A stretch of DNA of 64,000 nucleotides from Colletes latitarsis (Eukaryota; Arthropoda; Insecta; Hymenoptera; Colletidae). Below are positions 1 to 11,714 of the stretch, one piece after another. Each line of letters begins with the position of its first letter. Positions within the stretch are counted from its first letter, which is position 1. Location of the stretch: positions 1,550,001 through 1,614,000 of the forward strand of contig NW_027488370.1 in assembly GCF_051014445.1 (NCBI RefSeq). The letters run 5' to 3'. Both the position numbers and the translations under genes were made by a program. A model generated the notes under the pieces. It saw only the letters and a program-made list of their open reading frames with translations, was not told where the DNA came from and made no database searches.

Positions 1-516
1 TGAAACAGTCGATTAAACCTGGTTTCGATCAATATTTTTGAGGATAACGCATGTTAGGTCTAGGTTAGGCCGGGGATTTTCACTCATCAAACTCATACTT
101 TCGCATTCTTCAAATACTTGTTGAACGGATCCTCGGTTCTTTTCTGGTTTGGATCACATAGTAATGTGGGACCACACTGAAACAATCAATTAAACCTGGT
201 CATGATGAATATTTTAGAGGATAACACATGTTAGGTCTGGGTTAGGACTAGGTTTTGCCCTCGTCAGGCTCATACTTTCGCATATTTCTCATACTTCATG
301 GCTAGATCCTGGGCTGTTTCTGGATTGTATCACGTAGTAATGTGGTACCACGCTGAAACAGTCAATTAAACCTGGTTTCGATCAATATTTTAGAGGATAA
401 CGCAAGTTAGGTCTGGGATAGGTCTGGGATTCGCCCCCATCAGGCTCATACTTTCGCGTTTTTCACATACTTATTGAACAGATCCTGGGTTTTTTCTGGT
501 TTGGATCACGTAGTAG

Positions 517-528
517 TGTGGTACCACA
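517..528 (+). repeat. Conserved 12-bp palindrome in the monomer (example)
   Basis: TGTGGTACCACA is a perfect dyad with a central KpnI site GGTACC. It recurs in many monomers at the 176-bp pitch. In one subfamily it is TGTGGGACCACA, in another TGAAGTACAACA, and both break the symmetry. It could be a protein binding site or simply a shared ancestral sequence. Confidence 0.85.
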
Positions 529-529
529 C

Positions 530-705
530 TGAAACAGTCCATTAAACCTGGTTGGGATCAATATTTTAGAGGATAACGCATGTTAGGTCTAGGTTAGGTC
601 TGGGATTTTCACTCATCAGACTCATACTTTCGCATTCTTCACATACTTGTTGAACGGATCCTGGGTTTTTTCTGGTTTGGATCACGTAGTAATGTGGGAC
701 CACAC
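530..705 (+). repeat. Representative 176-bp satellite monomer
   Basis: A typical unit cut at the TGAAACAG anchor. It contains ATTAAACCTGG, an ATATTTTAGAGGATAACGC block, the two 11-mers TTAGGTCTAGG and TTAGGTCTGGG back to back, ATTTTCACTCATCAG, CATACTTTCGCATTC, a BamHI site GGATCC, a T6 tract and the GGATCACGTAGTAATGTGG block. The same unit recurs 2112 bp later with almost no change. Confidence 0.9.
568..592 (+). repeat. Tandem pair of telomere-like 11-mers inside a monomer (example)
   Basis: Two adjacent 11-mers, TTAGGTCTAGG then TTAGGTCTGGG, lie just after GATAACGCATG. Nearly every monomer has this doublet, with variants such as TTAGGCCTGGG, ATAGGTCTGGG and TTAAGTCTGGG. The unit contains the insect telomere core TTAGG in the plus-strand direction. 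Confidence 0.8.
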
Positions 706-2251
706 TGAAACAATCAATTAAACCTGGTCTTGATAAATATTTTAGAGGATAACGCATGTTAGGTCTGGGATAGGTCTGGGATTTGCCCTCATCAGACTCA
801 TACTTTCGCACACTTCACATACTCGTTGAACAGATCCTGGGTTATTTTCTGGTTTGGATCACATAGTAACGTGGTACCACACTGAAAAAGTCGATTAAAC
901 CAGGTTTTGATCAATATTTTTGAGGATAACGCACGTTAGGTCTAGGTTAGGCCTGGGATTTTCACTCATCAGACTCATACTTTCGCATTCTTCACATACT
1001 TGTTGAACGGATCCTGGGTTTTTTCTGGTTTGGATCACGTAGTAATGTGGACCACACTGAAACAATCAATTAAACCTGGTCTTGATAAATATTTTAGAGG
1101 ATAACGCATATTAGGTCTGGGTTAGGTCTAGGATTTGCCCTCGTCAGGCTCATACTTTCGCATATTTCTCATACTTCATGGCTAGATCCTGGGCTATTTC
1201 TGGATTGGATCACGTAGTAATGTGGTACACACTGAAACAGTCGATTAAACCAGGTTTCGATCAATATTTTTGAGGATAACGCAAGTTAGGTATGGGATAG
1301 GTCTGGGATTTGCCCTCATCAGGCTCATACTTTCGCATTTTTCACATACTTGTTGAACAGATCCTGGGTTTTTTCTGGTTTGGATCACGTAGTAATGTGG
1401 GACCACACTGAAGCAGTCAATTAAACCTGGTTTCGAACAATATTTTAGAGAATAATTCATGTTAGGTCTAGGTTAAGTCTGAAATTTGCTTTCATCAGGC
1501 TCATTCTTTCGCATATTTCTCATACTTGATGGCTAGATCCTGGGCATTTTCTGGATTGCATCACGCAGTAATGAAGTACAACACTGAAACAGTCAATTAA
1601 ACCTGGTTTCCATCAATTTTTTAGAGGACAACGCAATTTAGGTCTAGGTTAGGCCTGGGATTTGCCCTCATCAGGGTCATACTTTCGCAGTTTTAATATA
1701 CATGTTGACGTGATCGAGGGTTTTTTCTGGTTTGGATCACGTAATAATGTGGTACCACACTGAAACATTCAATTAAACCTGGTCTTGATAATTATTTTAG
1801 AGGATAACGCATGTTAGGTCTGGGTTAGGTCTAGGATTTGCCCGCATCATGCTCATGCTTTCGCATATTTCTCATACTTCATGGCTGGATCCTGGGCAAT
1901 TTCTGGATTGGATCACGTAGTAGTGTGGTACCACACTGAAACAGTCAATTAAACCTGGTTTTGATCAATATTTTAGAGAACAATTCATGCTAGGTCTAGG
2001 TTAGGTCTGGGATTTGCTCTCATCAGGCTCATTCATTCTCATATTTCTCATACTTGATGGCTAGATCCTGGGCTTTTTCTGGATTGCATCACGTAGTAAT
2101 GAAGTACAACACTGAAACAGTCAACTAAACCTGGTTTCCATCAATATTTTAGAGGACAACGCATGTTAGGTCTAGGTTAGGCCTGGGATTTGCCCTCATC
2201 AGGCTCATACTTTCGCGTTTTTCACATACTTGTTGAACAGATCCTGGGTTC

Positions 2252-3162
2252 TTTTCTGGTTTGGATCACATAGTAATGTGGGACCACACTGAAACAATCA
2301 ATTAAACCTGGTCATGATAAATATTTTAGAGGATAACACATGTTAGGTCTGGGTTAGGACTAGGTTTTGCCCTCGTCAGGCTCATACTTTCGCATATTTC
2401 TCATACTTCATGGCTAGATCCTGGGCTGTTTCTGGATTGTATCACGTAGTAATGTGGTACCACGCTGAAACAGTCAATTAAACCTGGTTTCGATCAATAT
2501 TTTAGAGGATAACGCAAGTTAGGTCTGGGATAGGTCTGGGATTCGCCCCCATCAGGCTCATACTTTCGCGTTTTTCACATACTTGTTGAACAGATCCTGG
2601 GTTTTTTCTGGTTTGGATCACGTAGTAGTGTGGTACCACACTGAAACAGTCCATTAAACCTGGTTGGGATCAATATTTTAGAGGATAACGCATGTTAGGT
2701 CTAGGTTAGGTCTGGGATTTTCACTCATCAGACTCATACTTTCGCATTCTTCACATACTTGTTGAACGGATCCTGGGTTTTTTCTGGTTTGGATCACGTA
2801 GTAATGTGGGACCACACTGAAACAATCAATTAAACCTGGTCTTGATAAATATTTTAGAGGATAACGCATGTTAGGTCTGGGATAGGTCTGGGATTTGCCC
2901 TCATCAGACTCATACTTTCGCACACTTCACATACTCGTTGAACAGATCCTGGGTTATTTTCTGGTTTGGATCACATAGTAATGTGGTACCACACTGAAAA
3001 AGTCGATTAAACCAGGTTTTGATCAATATTTTTGAGGATAACGCACGTTAGGTCTAGGTTAGGCCTGGGATTTTCACTCATCAGACTCATACTTTCGCAT
3101 TCTTCACATACTTGTTGAACGGATCCTGGGTTTTTTCTGGTTTGGATCACGTAGTAATGTGG
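2252..3162 (+). repeat. Duplicated block, copy 2 (2112-bp spacing)
   Basis: Partner of 140-1050. It shares diagnostic variants in the same order, so it arose by block duplication rather than independent monomer mutation. Confidence 0.8.
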
Positions 3163-3523
3163 GACCACACTGAAACAATCAATTAAACCTGGTCTTGATA
3201 AATATTTTAGAGGATAACGCATGTTAGGTCTGGGATAGGTCTGGGATTTGCCCTCATCAGACTCATACTTTCGCACACTTCACATACTCGTTGAACAGAT
3301 CCTGGGTTATTTTCTGGTTTGGATCACATAGTAATGTGGTACCACACTGAAAAAGTCGATTAAACCAGGTTTTGATCAATATTTTTGAGGATAACGCACG
3401 TTAGGTCTAGGTTAGGCCTGGGATTTTCACTCATCAGACTCATACTTTCGCATTCTTCACATACTTGTTGAACGGATCCTGGGTTTTTTCTGGTTTGGAT
3501 CACGTAGTAATGTGGACCACACT
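2818..3523 (+). repeat. Tandem dimer duplication (353-bp unit, two copies)
   Basis: The monomer pair 2818-3170 is repeated at 3171-3523. Both have the CACACTTCACATACTCG variant followed by the TGAAAAAGTCG variant. The second copy lacks one G in GTGGGACC. This is a local two-monomer amplification. Confidence 0.8.
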
Positions 3524-3689
3524 GAAACAATCAATTAAACCTGGTCTTGATAAATATTTTAGAGGATAACGCTTGTTAGGTCTGGGTTAGGTCTAGGATT
3601 TGCCCTCATCATGCTCATGCTTTCGCATATTTCTCATACTTCATGGCTGGATCCTGGGCAATTTCTGGATTGGATCACGTAGTAGTGTG

Positions 3690-5623
3690 GTACCACACTG
3701 AAACAGTCAATTAAACCTGGTTTTGATCAATATTTTAGAGAACAATTCATGCTAGGTCTAGGTTAGGTCTGGGATTTGCTCTCATCAGGCTCATTCATTC
3801 TCATATTTCTCATACTTGATGGCTAGATCCTGGGCTTTTTCTGGATTGCATCACGTAGTAATGAAGTACAACACTGAAACAGTCAACTAAACCTGGTTTC
3901 CATCAATATTTTAGAGGACAACGCATGTTAGGTCTAGGTTAGGCCTGGGATTTGCCCTCATCAGGGTCATACTTTCGCAGTTTTAACATACATGTTGACC
4001 TGATCGAGGGTTTTTTCTGCTTTGGATCACGTAGTAAAGTGGTACCACACTGAAACAGTCCATTAAACCTGGTTTGGATCAATATTTTAGAGAATAATTC
4101 ATGTTAGGTCTAGGTTAGGTCTGCGATTTGCTCTCATCAGGCTCATTCTTTCGCATATTTCTCATACTTGATGGCTAGATCCCGGGCTATTTCTGGATTG
4201 CATCACGTAGTAATGAAGTACAACACTGAAACAGTCAATTAAAACTGGTTTCCATCAATATCTTAGAGGACAACGCAAGTTAGGTTTGGGATAGGTCTGG
4301 GATTTGCCCTCATCAGGCACATTCTTTCGCATATTTCAGATACTTGATGGCTAGATCCTGGGCTTTCTGGATTGTATCACGCAGTAATGAAGTACAACAC
4401 TGAAACAGTCAATTAAACCTGGTTTCCATCAATATTTTAGAGGACAACGCATGTTAGGTCTAGGTTAGGCCTGGGATTTGCCCTCATCTGGGTCATACTT
4501 TCGCAGTTTTAATATATATGTTGACGTGATCGAGGGTTTTTTCTGCTTTGGATCACGTAGTAAAGTGGTACCACACTGAAACAGTCCATAAACCTGGTTT
4601 GGATCAATATTTTAGAGGATAACGCTTGTAAGGTCTGGGATAGGTCTGGGATTTGCCCTCACCAGGCTCATACTTTCGCATTCTTCACATACTTGTTGAA
4701 CGGATCCTGGGTTTTTTCTGGTTTGGATCACGTAGTAATGTGGGACTACACTGAAACAATCAATTAAACCTGGTCATGATAAATATTTTAGAGGATAACG
4801 CATGTTAGGTCTGGGTTAGGTCTAGGATTTGCCCTCGTCAGGCTCATACTTTCGCATATTTCTCATACTTCATGGCTAGATCCTGGGCTGTTTCTGGATT
4901 GTATCACGTATTAATGTGGTACCACGCTGACACAGTCAATTAAACATGGTTCCGAATAGTATTTTAGGGCATAACGCAGGTTACGACTGGGTTAGTCCTG
5001 GTATTTGCAATCATCTGGCATATACTTTCGTGTTTTTCGCACACTTGTTGGGCAGATCCTGGCCTTTTTCTGGCTTGGACCAAGTAGTAATGTGGGACCA
5101 CACTCAGACAGTCAATAAAACCTGGTTGCGATTAATATTTTAGAGGATAGCGCTGGTTATTTCTCGGTTAGGTCTGGGATTTGCCCTCATCTGTCTCGTA
5201 CTTTCGCATTTTTCGCATACTTGTTGGCCAAATCCTGGGTTATTTTCTGGTTTGGATCACATAGTAATGTGGTACCACACTGAATCAGTCGATTAAACCA
5301 GGTTTCGATCAATATTTTTGAGGATAACGCATGTTAGGTCTAGGTTAGGCCGGGGATTTTCACTCATCAAACTCAAACTTTCGCATTCTTCACATACTTG
5401 TTGAACGGATCCTGGCCTTTTTCTGGTCTCTATCACGTAGTAATGCGGTACCACGCCGAAACAGTCAATTAAACCTGGTCTTGATAAATATTTTAGAGAA
5501 CAATTTATGCTAGGTCTAGGTTAGGTCTGGGATTTGCTCTCATCAGGCTCACTCTTTCTCATATTTCTCATACTTGATGGCTAGATCCTGGGCTTTTTCT
5601 GGATTGCATCACGTAGTAATGAA
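3690..5623 (+). repeat. 1934-bp higher-order repeat, unit 1 (11 monomers)
   Basis: Eleven monomers that recur with a constant 1934-bp offset. Landmarks are GTTGACCTGATCGAGGG at 3994, GTTGACGTGATCGAGGG, and a strongly diverged dimer near 4930-5240. The left end is approximate. Confidence 0.85.
4930..5240 (+). repeat. Strongly diverged satellite dimer
   Basis: Still recognisable as satellite by spacing and landmarks, but with many substitutions, such as GGTTACGACTGGGTTAG, TTTGCAATCATCTGGC, GGACCAAGTAGTAATG and CTCAGACAGTC. The 65-codon plus-strand open frame here only reflects lost stop codons. A second copy sits 1934 bp downstream. Confidence 0.75.
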
Positions 5624-7557
5624 GTACAACACTGAAACAGTCAATTAAACCTGGTTTTGATCAATATTATAGAGAACAATTCATGCTAGGTCTAGGTTAG
5701 GTCTGGGATTTGCTCTCATCAGGCTCACTCTTTCTCATATTTCTCATACTTGATGGCTAGATCCTGGGCTTTTTCTGGATTGCATCACGTAGTAATGAAG
5801 TACAACACTGAAACAGTCAACTAAACCTGGTTTCCATCAATATTTTAGAGGACAACGCATGTTAGGTCTAGGTTAGGCCTGGGATTTGCCCTCATCAGGG
5901 TCATACTTTCGCAGTTTTAACATACATGTTGACCTGATCGAGGGTTTTTTCTGCTTTGGATCACGTAGTAAAGTGGTACCACACTGAAACAGTCCATTAA
6001 ACCTGGTTTGGATCAATATTTTAGAGAATAATTCATGTTAGGTCTAGGTTAGGTCTGCGATTTGCTCTCATCAGGCTCATTCTTTCGCATATTTCTCATA
6101 CTTGATGGCTAGATCCCGGGCTATTTCTGGATTGCATCACGTAGTAATGAAGTACAACACTGAAACAGTCAATTAAAACTGGTTTCCATCAATATCTTAG
6201 AGGACAACGCAAGTTAGGTTTGGGATAGGTCTGGGATTTGCCCTCATCAGGCACATTCTTTCGCATATTTCAGATACTTGATGGCTAGATCCTGGGCTTT
6301 CTGGATTGTATCACGCAGTAATGAAGTACAACACTGAAACAGTCAATTAAACCTGGTTTCCATCAATATTTTAGAGGACAACGCATGTTAGGTCTAGGTT
6401 AGGCCTGGGATTTGCCCTCATCTGGGTCATACTTTCGCAGTTTTAATATATATGTTGACGTGATCGAGGGTTTTTTCTGCTTTGGATCACGTAGTAAAGT
6501 GGTACCACACTGAAACAGTCCATAAACCTGGTTTGGATCAATATTTTAGAGGATAACGCTTGTAAGGTCTGGGATAGGTCTGGGATTTGCCCTCACCAGG
6601 CTCATACTTTCGCATTCTTCACATACTTGTTGAACGGATCCTGGGTTTTTTCTGGTTTGGATCACGTAGTAATGTGGGACTACACTGAAACAATCAATTA
6701 AACCTGGTCATGATAAATATTTTAGAGGATAACGCATGTTAGGTCTGGGTTAGGTCTAGGATTTGCCCTCGTCAGGCTCATACTTTCGCATATTTCTCAT
6801 ACTTCATGGCTAGATCCTGGGCTGTTTCTGGATTGTATCACGTATTAATGTGGTACCACGCTGACACAGTCAATTAAACATGGTTCCGAATAGTATTTTA
6901 GGGCATAACGCAGGTTACGACTGGGTTAGTCCTGGTATTTGCAATCATCTGGCATATACTTTCGTGTTTTTCGCACACTTGTTGGGCAGATCCTGGCCTT
7001 TTTCTGGCTTGGACCAAGTAGTAATGTGGGACCACACTCAGACAGTCAATAAAACCTGGTTGCGATTAATATTTTAGAGGATAGCGCTGGTTATTTCTCG
7101 GTTAGGTCTGGGATTTGCCCTCATCTGTCTCGTACTTTCGCATTTTTCGCATACTTGTTGGCCAAATCCTGGGTTATTTTCTGGTTTGGATCACATAGTA
7201 ATGTGGTACCACACTGAATCAGTCGATTAAACCAGGTTTCGATCAATATTTTTGAGGATAACGCATGTTAGGTCTAGGTTAGGCCGGGGATTTTCACTCA
7301 TCAAACTCAAACTTTCGCATTCTTCACATACTTGTTGAACGGATCCTGGCCTTTTTCTGGTCTCTATCACGTAGTAATGCGGTACCACGCCGAAACAGTC
7401 AATTAAACCTGGTCTTGATAAATATTTTAGAGAACAATTTATGCTAGGTCTAGGTTAGGTCTGGGATTTGCTCTCATCAGGCTCACTCTTTCTCATATTT
7501 CTCATACTTGATGGCTAGATCCTGGGCTTTTTCTGGATTGCATCACGTAGTAATGAA
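5624..7557 (+). repeat. 1934-bp higher-order repeat, unit 2
   Basis: Near-identical copy of 3690-5623; every landmark is displaced by 1934 bp, including the diverged dimer at about 6864-7174. It is the clearest regular higher-order repeat of the window. Confidence 0.88.
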
Positions 7558-7955
7558 GTACAACACTGAAACAGTCAATTAAACCTGGTTTTGATCAATA
7601 TTATAGAGAACAATTCATGCTAGGTCTAGGTTAGGTCTGGGATTTGCTCTCATCAGGCTCACTCTTTCTCATATTTCTCATACTTGATGGCTAGATCCTG
7701 GGCTTTTTCTGGATTGCATCACGTAGTAATGAAGTACAACACTGAAACAGTCAACTAAACCTGGTTTCCATCAATATTTTAGAGGACAACGCATGTTAGG
7801 TCTAGGTTAGGCCTGGGATTTGCCCTCATCAGGGTCATACTTTCGCAGTTTTAACATACATGTTGACCTGATCGAGGGTTTTTCCTGCTTTGGATCACGT
7901 AGTAAAGTGGTACCACACTGAAACAGTCCATTAAACCTGGTTTGGATCAATATTT
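7558..7955 (+). repeat. 1934-bp higher-order repeat, partial unit 3
   Basis: Just over two monomers of a third unit. It follows unit 2 up to TATTTTAGAG, then the next monomer switches to the GATAACGC subfamily where units 1 and 2 have AATAATTC. One T-to-C change distinguishes GGTTTTTCCTGC near 7878 from the earlier units. Confidence 0.8.
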
Positions 7956-10736
7956 TAGAGGATAACGCATGTTAGGTCTAGGTTAGCCCTGGGATTTTCA
8001 CTCATCAGACTCATACATTCGCATTCTTCACATACTTGTTGAACTGATCCTGGGTTTTTTCTGGATTGGTTCGCGTAGTAATGTGGTACCACACTGGAAC
8101 ATTCAATTAAACCTGGTCTTGAGAAATATTTTAGAGGATTACGCATCTTAGGTTTGGGTTAGTTCTAGGATTTGCCCTCATCAGGCTCATACTTTCGCAT
8201 ATTTCTCATACTTCATGGCTAGATCCTCGGCTGTTTCTGGATTGTGTCACGTAGTAATGTGGTACCACGCTGAAACAGTCAATTAAACCTGGTTTCGCTC
8301 AATATTTTAGAGGATAACGCAAGTTAGGTCTGGGTTAGGTCTAGGATTTGCCCTCATCAGGCTCTTGCTTTCGCATATTTCTCATACTTCATGGCTGGAT
8401 CCTGGGCAATTTCTGGATTGGATCACGTAGTAGTGTGGTACCACACTGAAACAGTCAATTAAACCTGGTTTTGATCAATGTTTTAGCGAACAATTCATGC
8501 TAGGTCTAGGTTAGGTCTGGGATTTGCTCTCATCAGGCTCATTCTTTCTCATATTTCTCATACTTGATAACTAGATCCTGGGCTTTTTCTGGGTTGCATC
8601 ACGTAGTAATGAAGTACAACACTGAAACAGTCAACTAAACCTGGTTTCCATCAATATTTTAGAGGACAACGCATGTTAGGTCTAGGTTAGGCCTGGGATT
8701 TGCCCTCATCAGGGTCATACTTTCGCAGTTTTAACATACATGTTGAACGGATCCTGGGTTTTTACTGGTTTGGAACACGTAGTAATGTGGGACCACACTG
8801 AAACAATCAATTAAACCTGGTCTTGATAAATATTTTAGAGGATATCGCATATTAGGTCTGGGTTAGGTCTAGGATTTGCCATCGTCAGGCTCATACTTTC
8901 GCATATTTCTCATACTTGATGGCTAGATCCTGGGCTTTTTCTGGATTCCATCACGCAGTAATGAAGTACAACACTGAAACAGTCAACTAAACCTGGTTTC
9001 CATCAATATTTTAGAGGACAACGCATGTTAGGTCTAGGTTAGGCCTGGGATTTGCCCTCATCAGGGTCATACTTTCGCAGTTTTAACATACATGTTGACC
9101 TGATCGAGGGTTTTTTCTGCTTTGGATCACGTAGTAAAGTGGTACCACACTGAAACAGTCCATTAAACCTGGTTTGGATCAATATTTTAGAGAATAATTC
9201 ATGTTAGGTCTGAGATAGGTCTGGGATTTGCCCTCATCAGACTCATACTTTCGCACACTTCACATACTCGTTGAACAGATCCTGGGTTATTTTCTGGTTT
9301 GGATCACATAGTAATGTGGTACAACACTGAAACAGTCAATTAAACCTGGTTTCCATCAATATTTTGGTGGACAACGCATGTTAGGTCTAGGTTAGGCTTG
9401 GGATTTGCCCTCATCAGGGTCATACTTTCGCAGTTTTAACATACATGTTGACGTGATCGAGGGTTTTTTCTGCTTTGGGTCACGTAGTAAAGTGGTACCA
9501 CACTGAAACAGTCCAATAAACCTGGTTTGGATCAATATTTTAGAGGATAACGCATGTTAGGTCTAGGTTAGCCCTGGGATTTTCACTCATCAGGCTCATA
9601 CTTTCGCATATTTCTCATACTTCATGGCTAGATCCTCGGCTGTTTCTGGATTGTGTCACGTAGTAATGTGGTACCACGCTGAAACAGTCAATTAAACCTG
9701 GTTTCGATCAATATTTTGGAGAATAATTCATGTTAGGTCTAGGTTAGGTCTGGGATTTGCTCTCATCAGGCTCATTCTTTCGCATATTTCTCATACTTGA
9801 TGGCTAGATCCTGGGCTTTTTCTGGATTGCATCACGTAGTAATGAAGTACAACACGGAAACAGTCAATTAAACCTGGTTTCCATCAATATTCTAGAGGAC
9901 AACGCATGTTAGGTCTAGGTTAGGCCTGGGATTTGCCCTCATCAGGGTCATACTGTCGCAGTTTTAACATACTTGTTGAACGGATCCTGGGTTTTTTCTG
10001 GTTTGGTTCACGCAGTAATGTGGTACCACACTGAAGCATTCAATTAAACCTTTTCTTGATAAATATTTTAGAGGATAACGCATGTTAGGTTTGGGTTAGG
10101 TCTGAGGTTTGGCCCTCATCAGGCTCATACTTTCGCATATTTCCCATACTTCATGGCTAGATCCTGGGCTGTTTCTGGATTGTATCAGGTAGTAAAGTGG
10201 TACCACACTGAAACATTCAATGAAACCTGGTCTGGATAAATATTTTAGAGGATAACGCATCTTAGGTCTGGGTTAGGTCTAAGATTTGCCCTCATCAGGC
10301 TCACAGTTTAGCGTTTTTCACATACTTCTTGAACAGATCCTGGGCTTTCTCTGGTTTGGATCACGAAGTAGTGTGGTACCACACTGAAACAGTCCATTAA
10401 GCCTGGTTTGGATCAATATTTTAGAGGATAACGCATGTTAGGTCTAGGTTAGGCCTGGGATTTTCACTCATCAGACTCATACTTTCGCATTCTTCACATA
10501 CTTGTTGAACGGATCCTGGGTTATTTCTGGTTTGGATCACGTAGTAATGTGGGACCACACTGAAACAGTCAATTAAACCAGGTTTCGATCAATATTTTAG
10601 AGAATAATTCATGTTAGGTCTAGGTTAGGTCTGGGATTTGCTCTCATCAGGCTCATTCTTTCGCATATTTCTCATACTTCATGGCTAGATCCTGGGCTGT
10701 TTCTGGATTGTATCACGTAGTAATGTGGTACCACGC

Positions 10737-10912
10737 TGAAACAGTCAATTAAACCTGGTTTCGATCAATATTTTAGAGAATAATTCATGTTAGGTCTAGG
10801 TTAGGTCTGGGATTTGCTCTCATCAGGCTCATTCTTTCGCATATTTCTCATACTTGATTGCTAGATCCTGGGCTTTTTCTGGATTGCATCACGTAGTAAT
10901 GAAGTACAACAC
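10737..10912 (+). repeat. Representative monomer of the AATAATTC subfamily
   Basis: Diagnostic features are TAGAGAATAATTCATG before the 11-mers, TTTGCTCTCATCAGG after them, CATTCTTTCGCATATTTC, and a 3' part ending GGATTGCATCACG and GAAGTACAACAC. The palindrome is lost in this subfamily. The retroelement inserted into a monomer of this type. Confidence 0.8.
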
Positions 10913-10913
10913 A

Positions 10914-11265
10914 GAAACAGTCAATTAAACCTGGTTTCCATCAATATTCTAGAGGACAACGCATGTTAGGTCTAGTTTAGGCCTGGGATTTGCCCTCATC
11001 AGGGTCATACTGTCGCAGTTTTAACATACTTGTTGAACGGATCCTGAGTTTTTTCTGGTTTGGTTCACGCAGTAGTGTGGTACAACACTGAAACAGTCAA
11101 TTAAACCTGGTTTCCATCAATATTCTAGAGGACAACGCATGTTAGGTCTAGTTTAGGCCTGGGATTTGCCCTCATCAGGGTCATACTGTCGCAGTTTTAA
11201 CATACTTGTTGAACGGATCCTGAGTTTTTTCTGGTTTGGTTCACGTAGTAATGTGTTACCACACT
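10914..11265 (+). repeat. Tandem duplication of a single monomer
   Basis: Two adjacent monomers carry the same private variants, TCTAGTTTAGGCC and GGATCCTGAGTTTTTTC, exactly 176 bp apart. They diverge only at their 3' end (CACGCAGTAGTG versus CACGTAGTAATG). This is the smallest local amplification seen. Confidence 0.75.
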
Positions 11266-11714
11266 GAAACATTCAATTAAACCTGGTCTTGATAAATATT
11301 TTAGAGGATAACGCATGTTAGGTTTGGGTTAGGTCTAGGATTTGCCCTCATCGGGCTCATACTTTCGCATATTTCTCATACTTCATGGCTAGATCCTGGG
11401 CTGATTCTGGATTGTATCACGTAGTAATGTGGCACCACGCTGAAACAGTCGATTAAACCTGGTTTCGATCAATATTTCAGAGGATAACGCAAGTTAAGTC
11501 TGGGATAGGTCTGGGATTTGACCTCATCAGACTCATACTTTCGCGTTTTTCACATACTTGTTGAACAGATCCTGGGTTTTTTCTGGTTTGGATCACGTAG
11601 TAATGTGGGACCACACTGAAACAGTCAAGTAAACCTGGTTTCGATCAATATTTTAGAGAATAATTCATGTTAGGTCTAACTTAGGTCTGGGATTTGCTCT
11701 CATCAGGCTCATTC

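Larger units (their letters stand above)
140..1050 (+). repeat. Duplicated block, copy 1 (2112-bp spacing)
   Basis: The segment of about five monomers matches 2252-3162 with a constant 2112-bp offset (12 monomers), including rare variants such as GGTTAGGACTAGG and the TGAAAAAGTCG anchor variant. Only scattered single-base differences are visible. Ends are approximate. Confidence 0.8.

Noticed and set aside
566..3276. Short minus-strand ORFs (60-107 codons) repeated through the array, encoding variants of one peptide
   Set aside because: They are one satellite monomer read in the same frame. A 176-bp unit cannot keep frame from copy to copy, substitutions follow the DNA consensus and not codon positions, and no start context or domain is seen.
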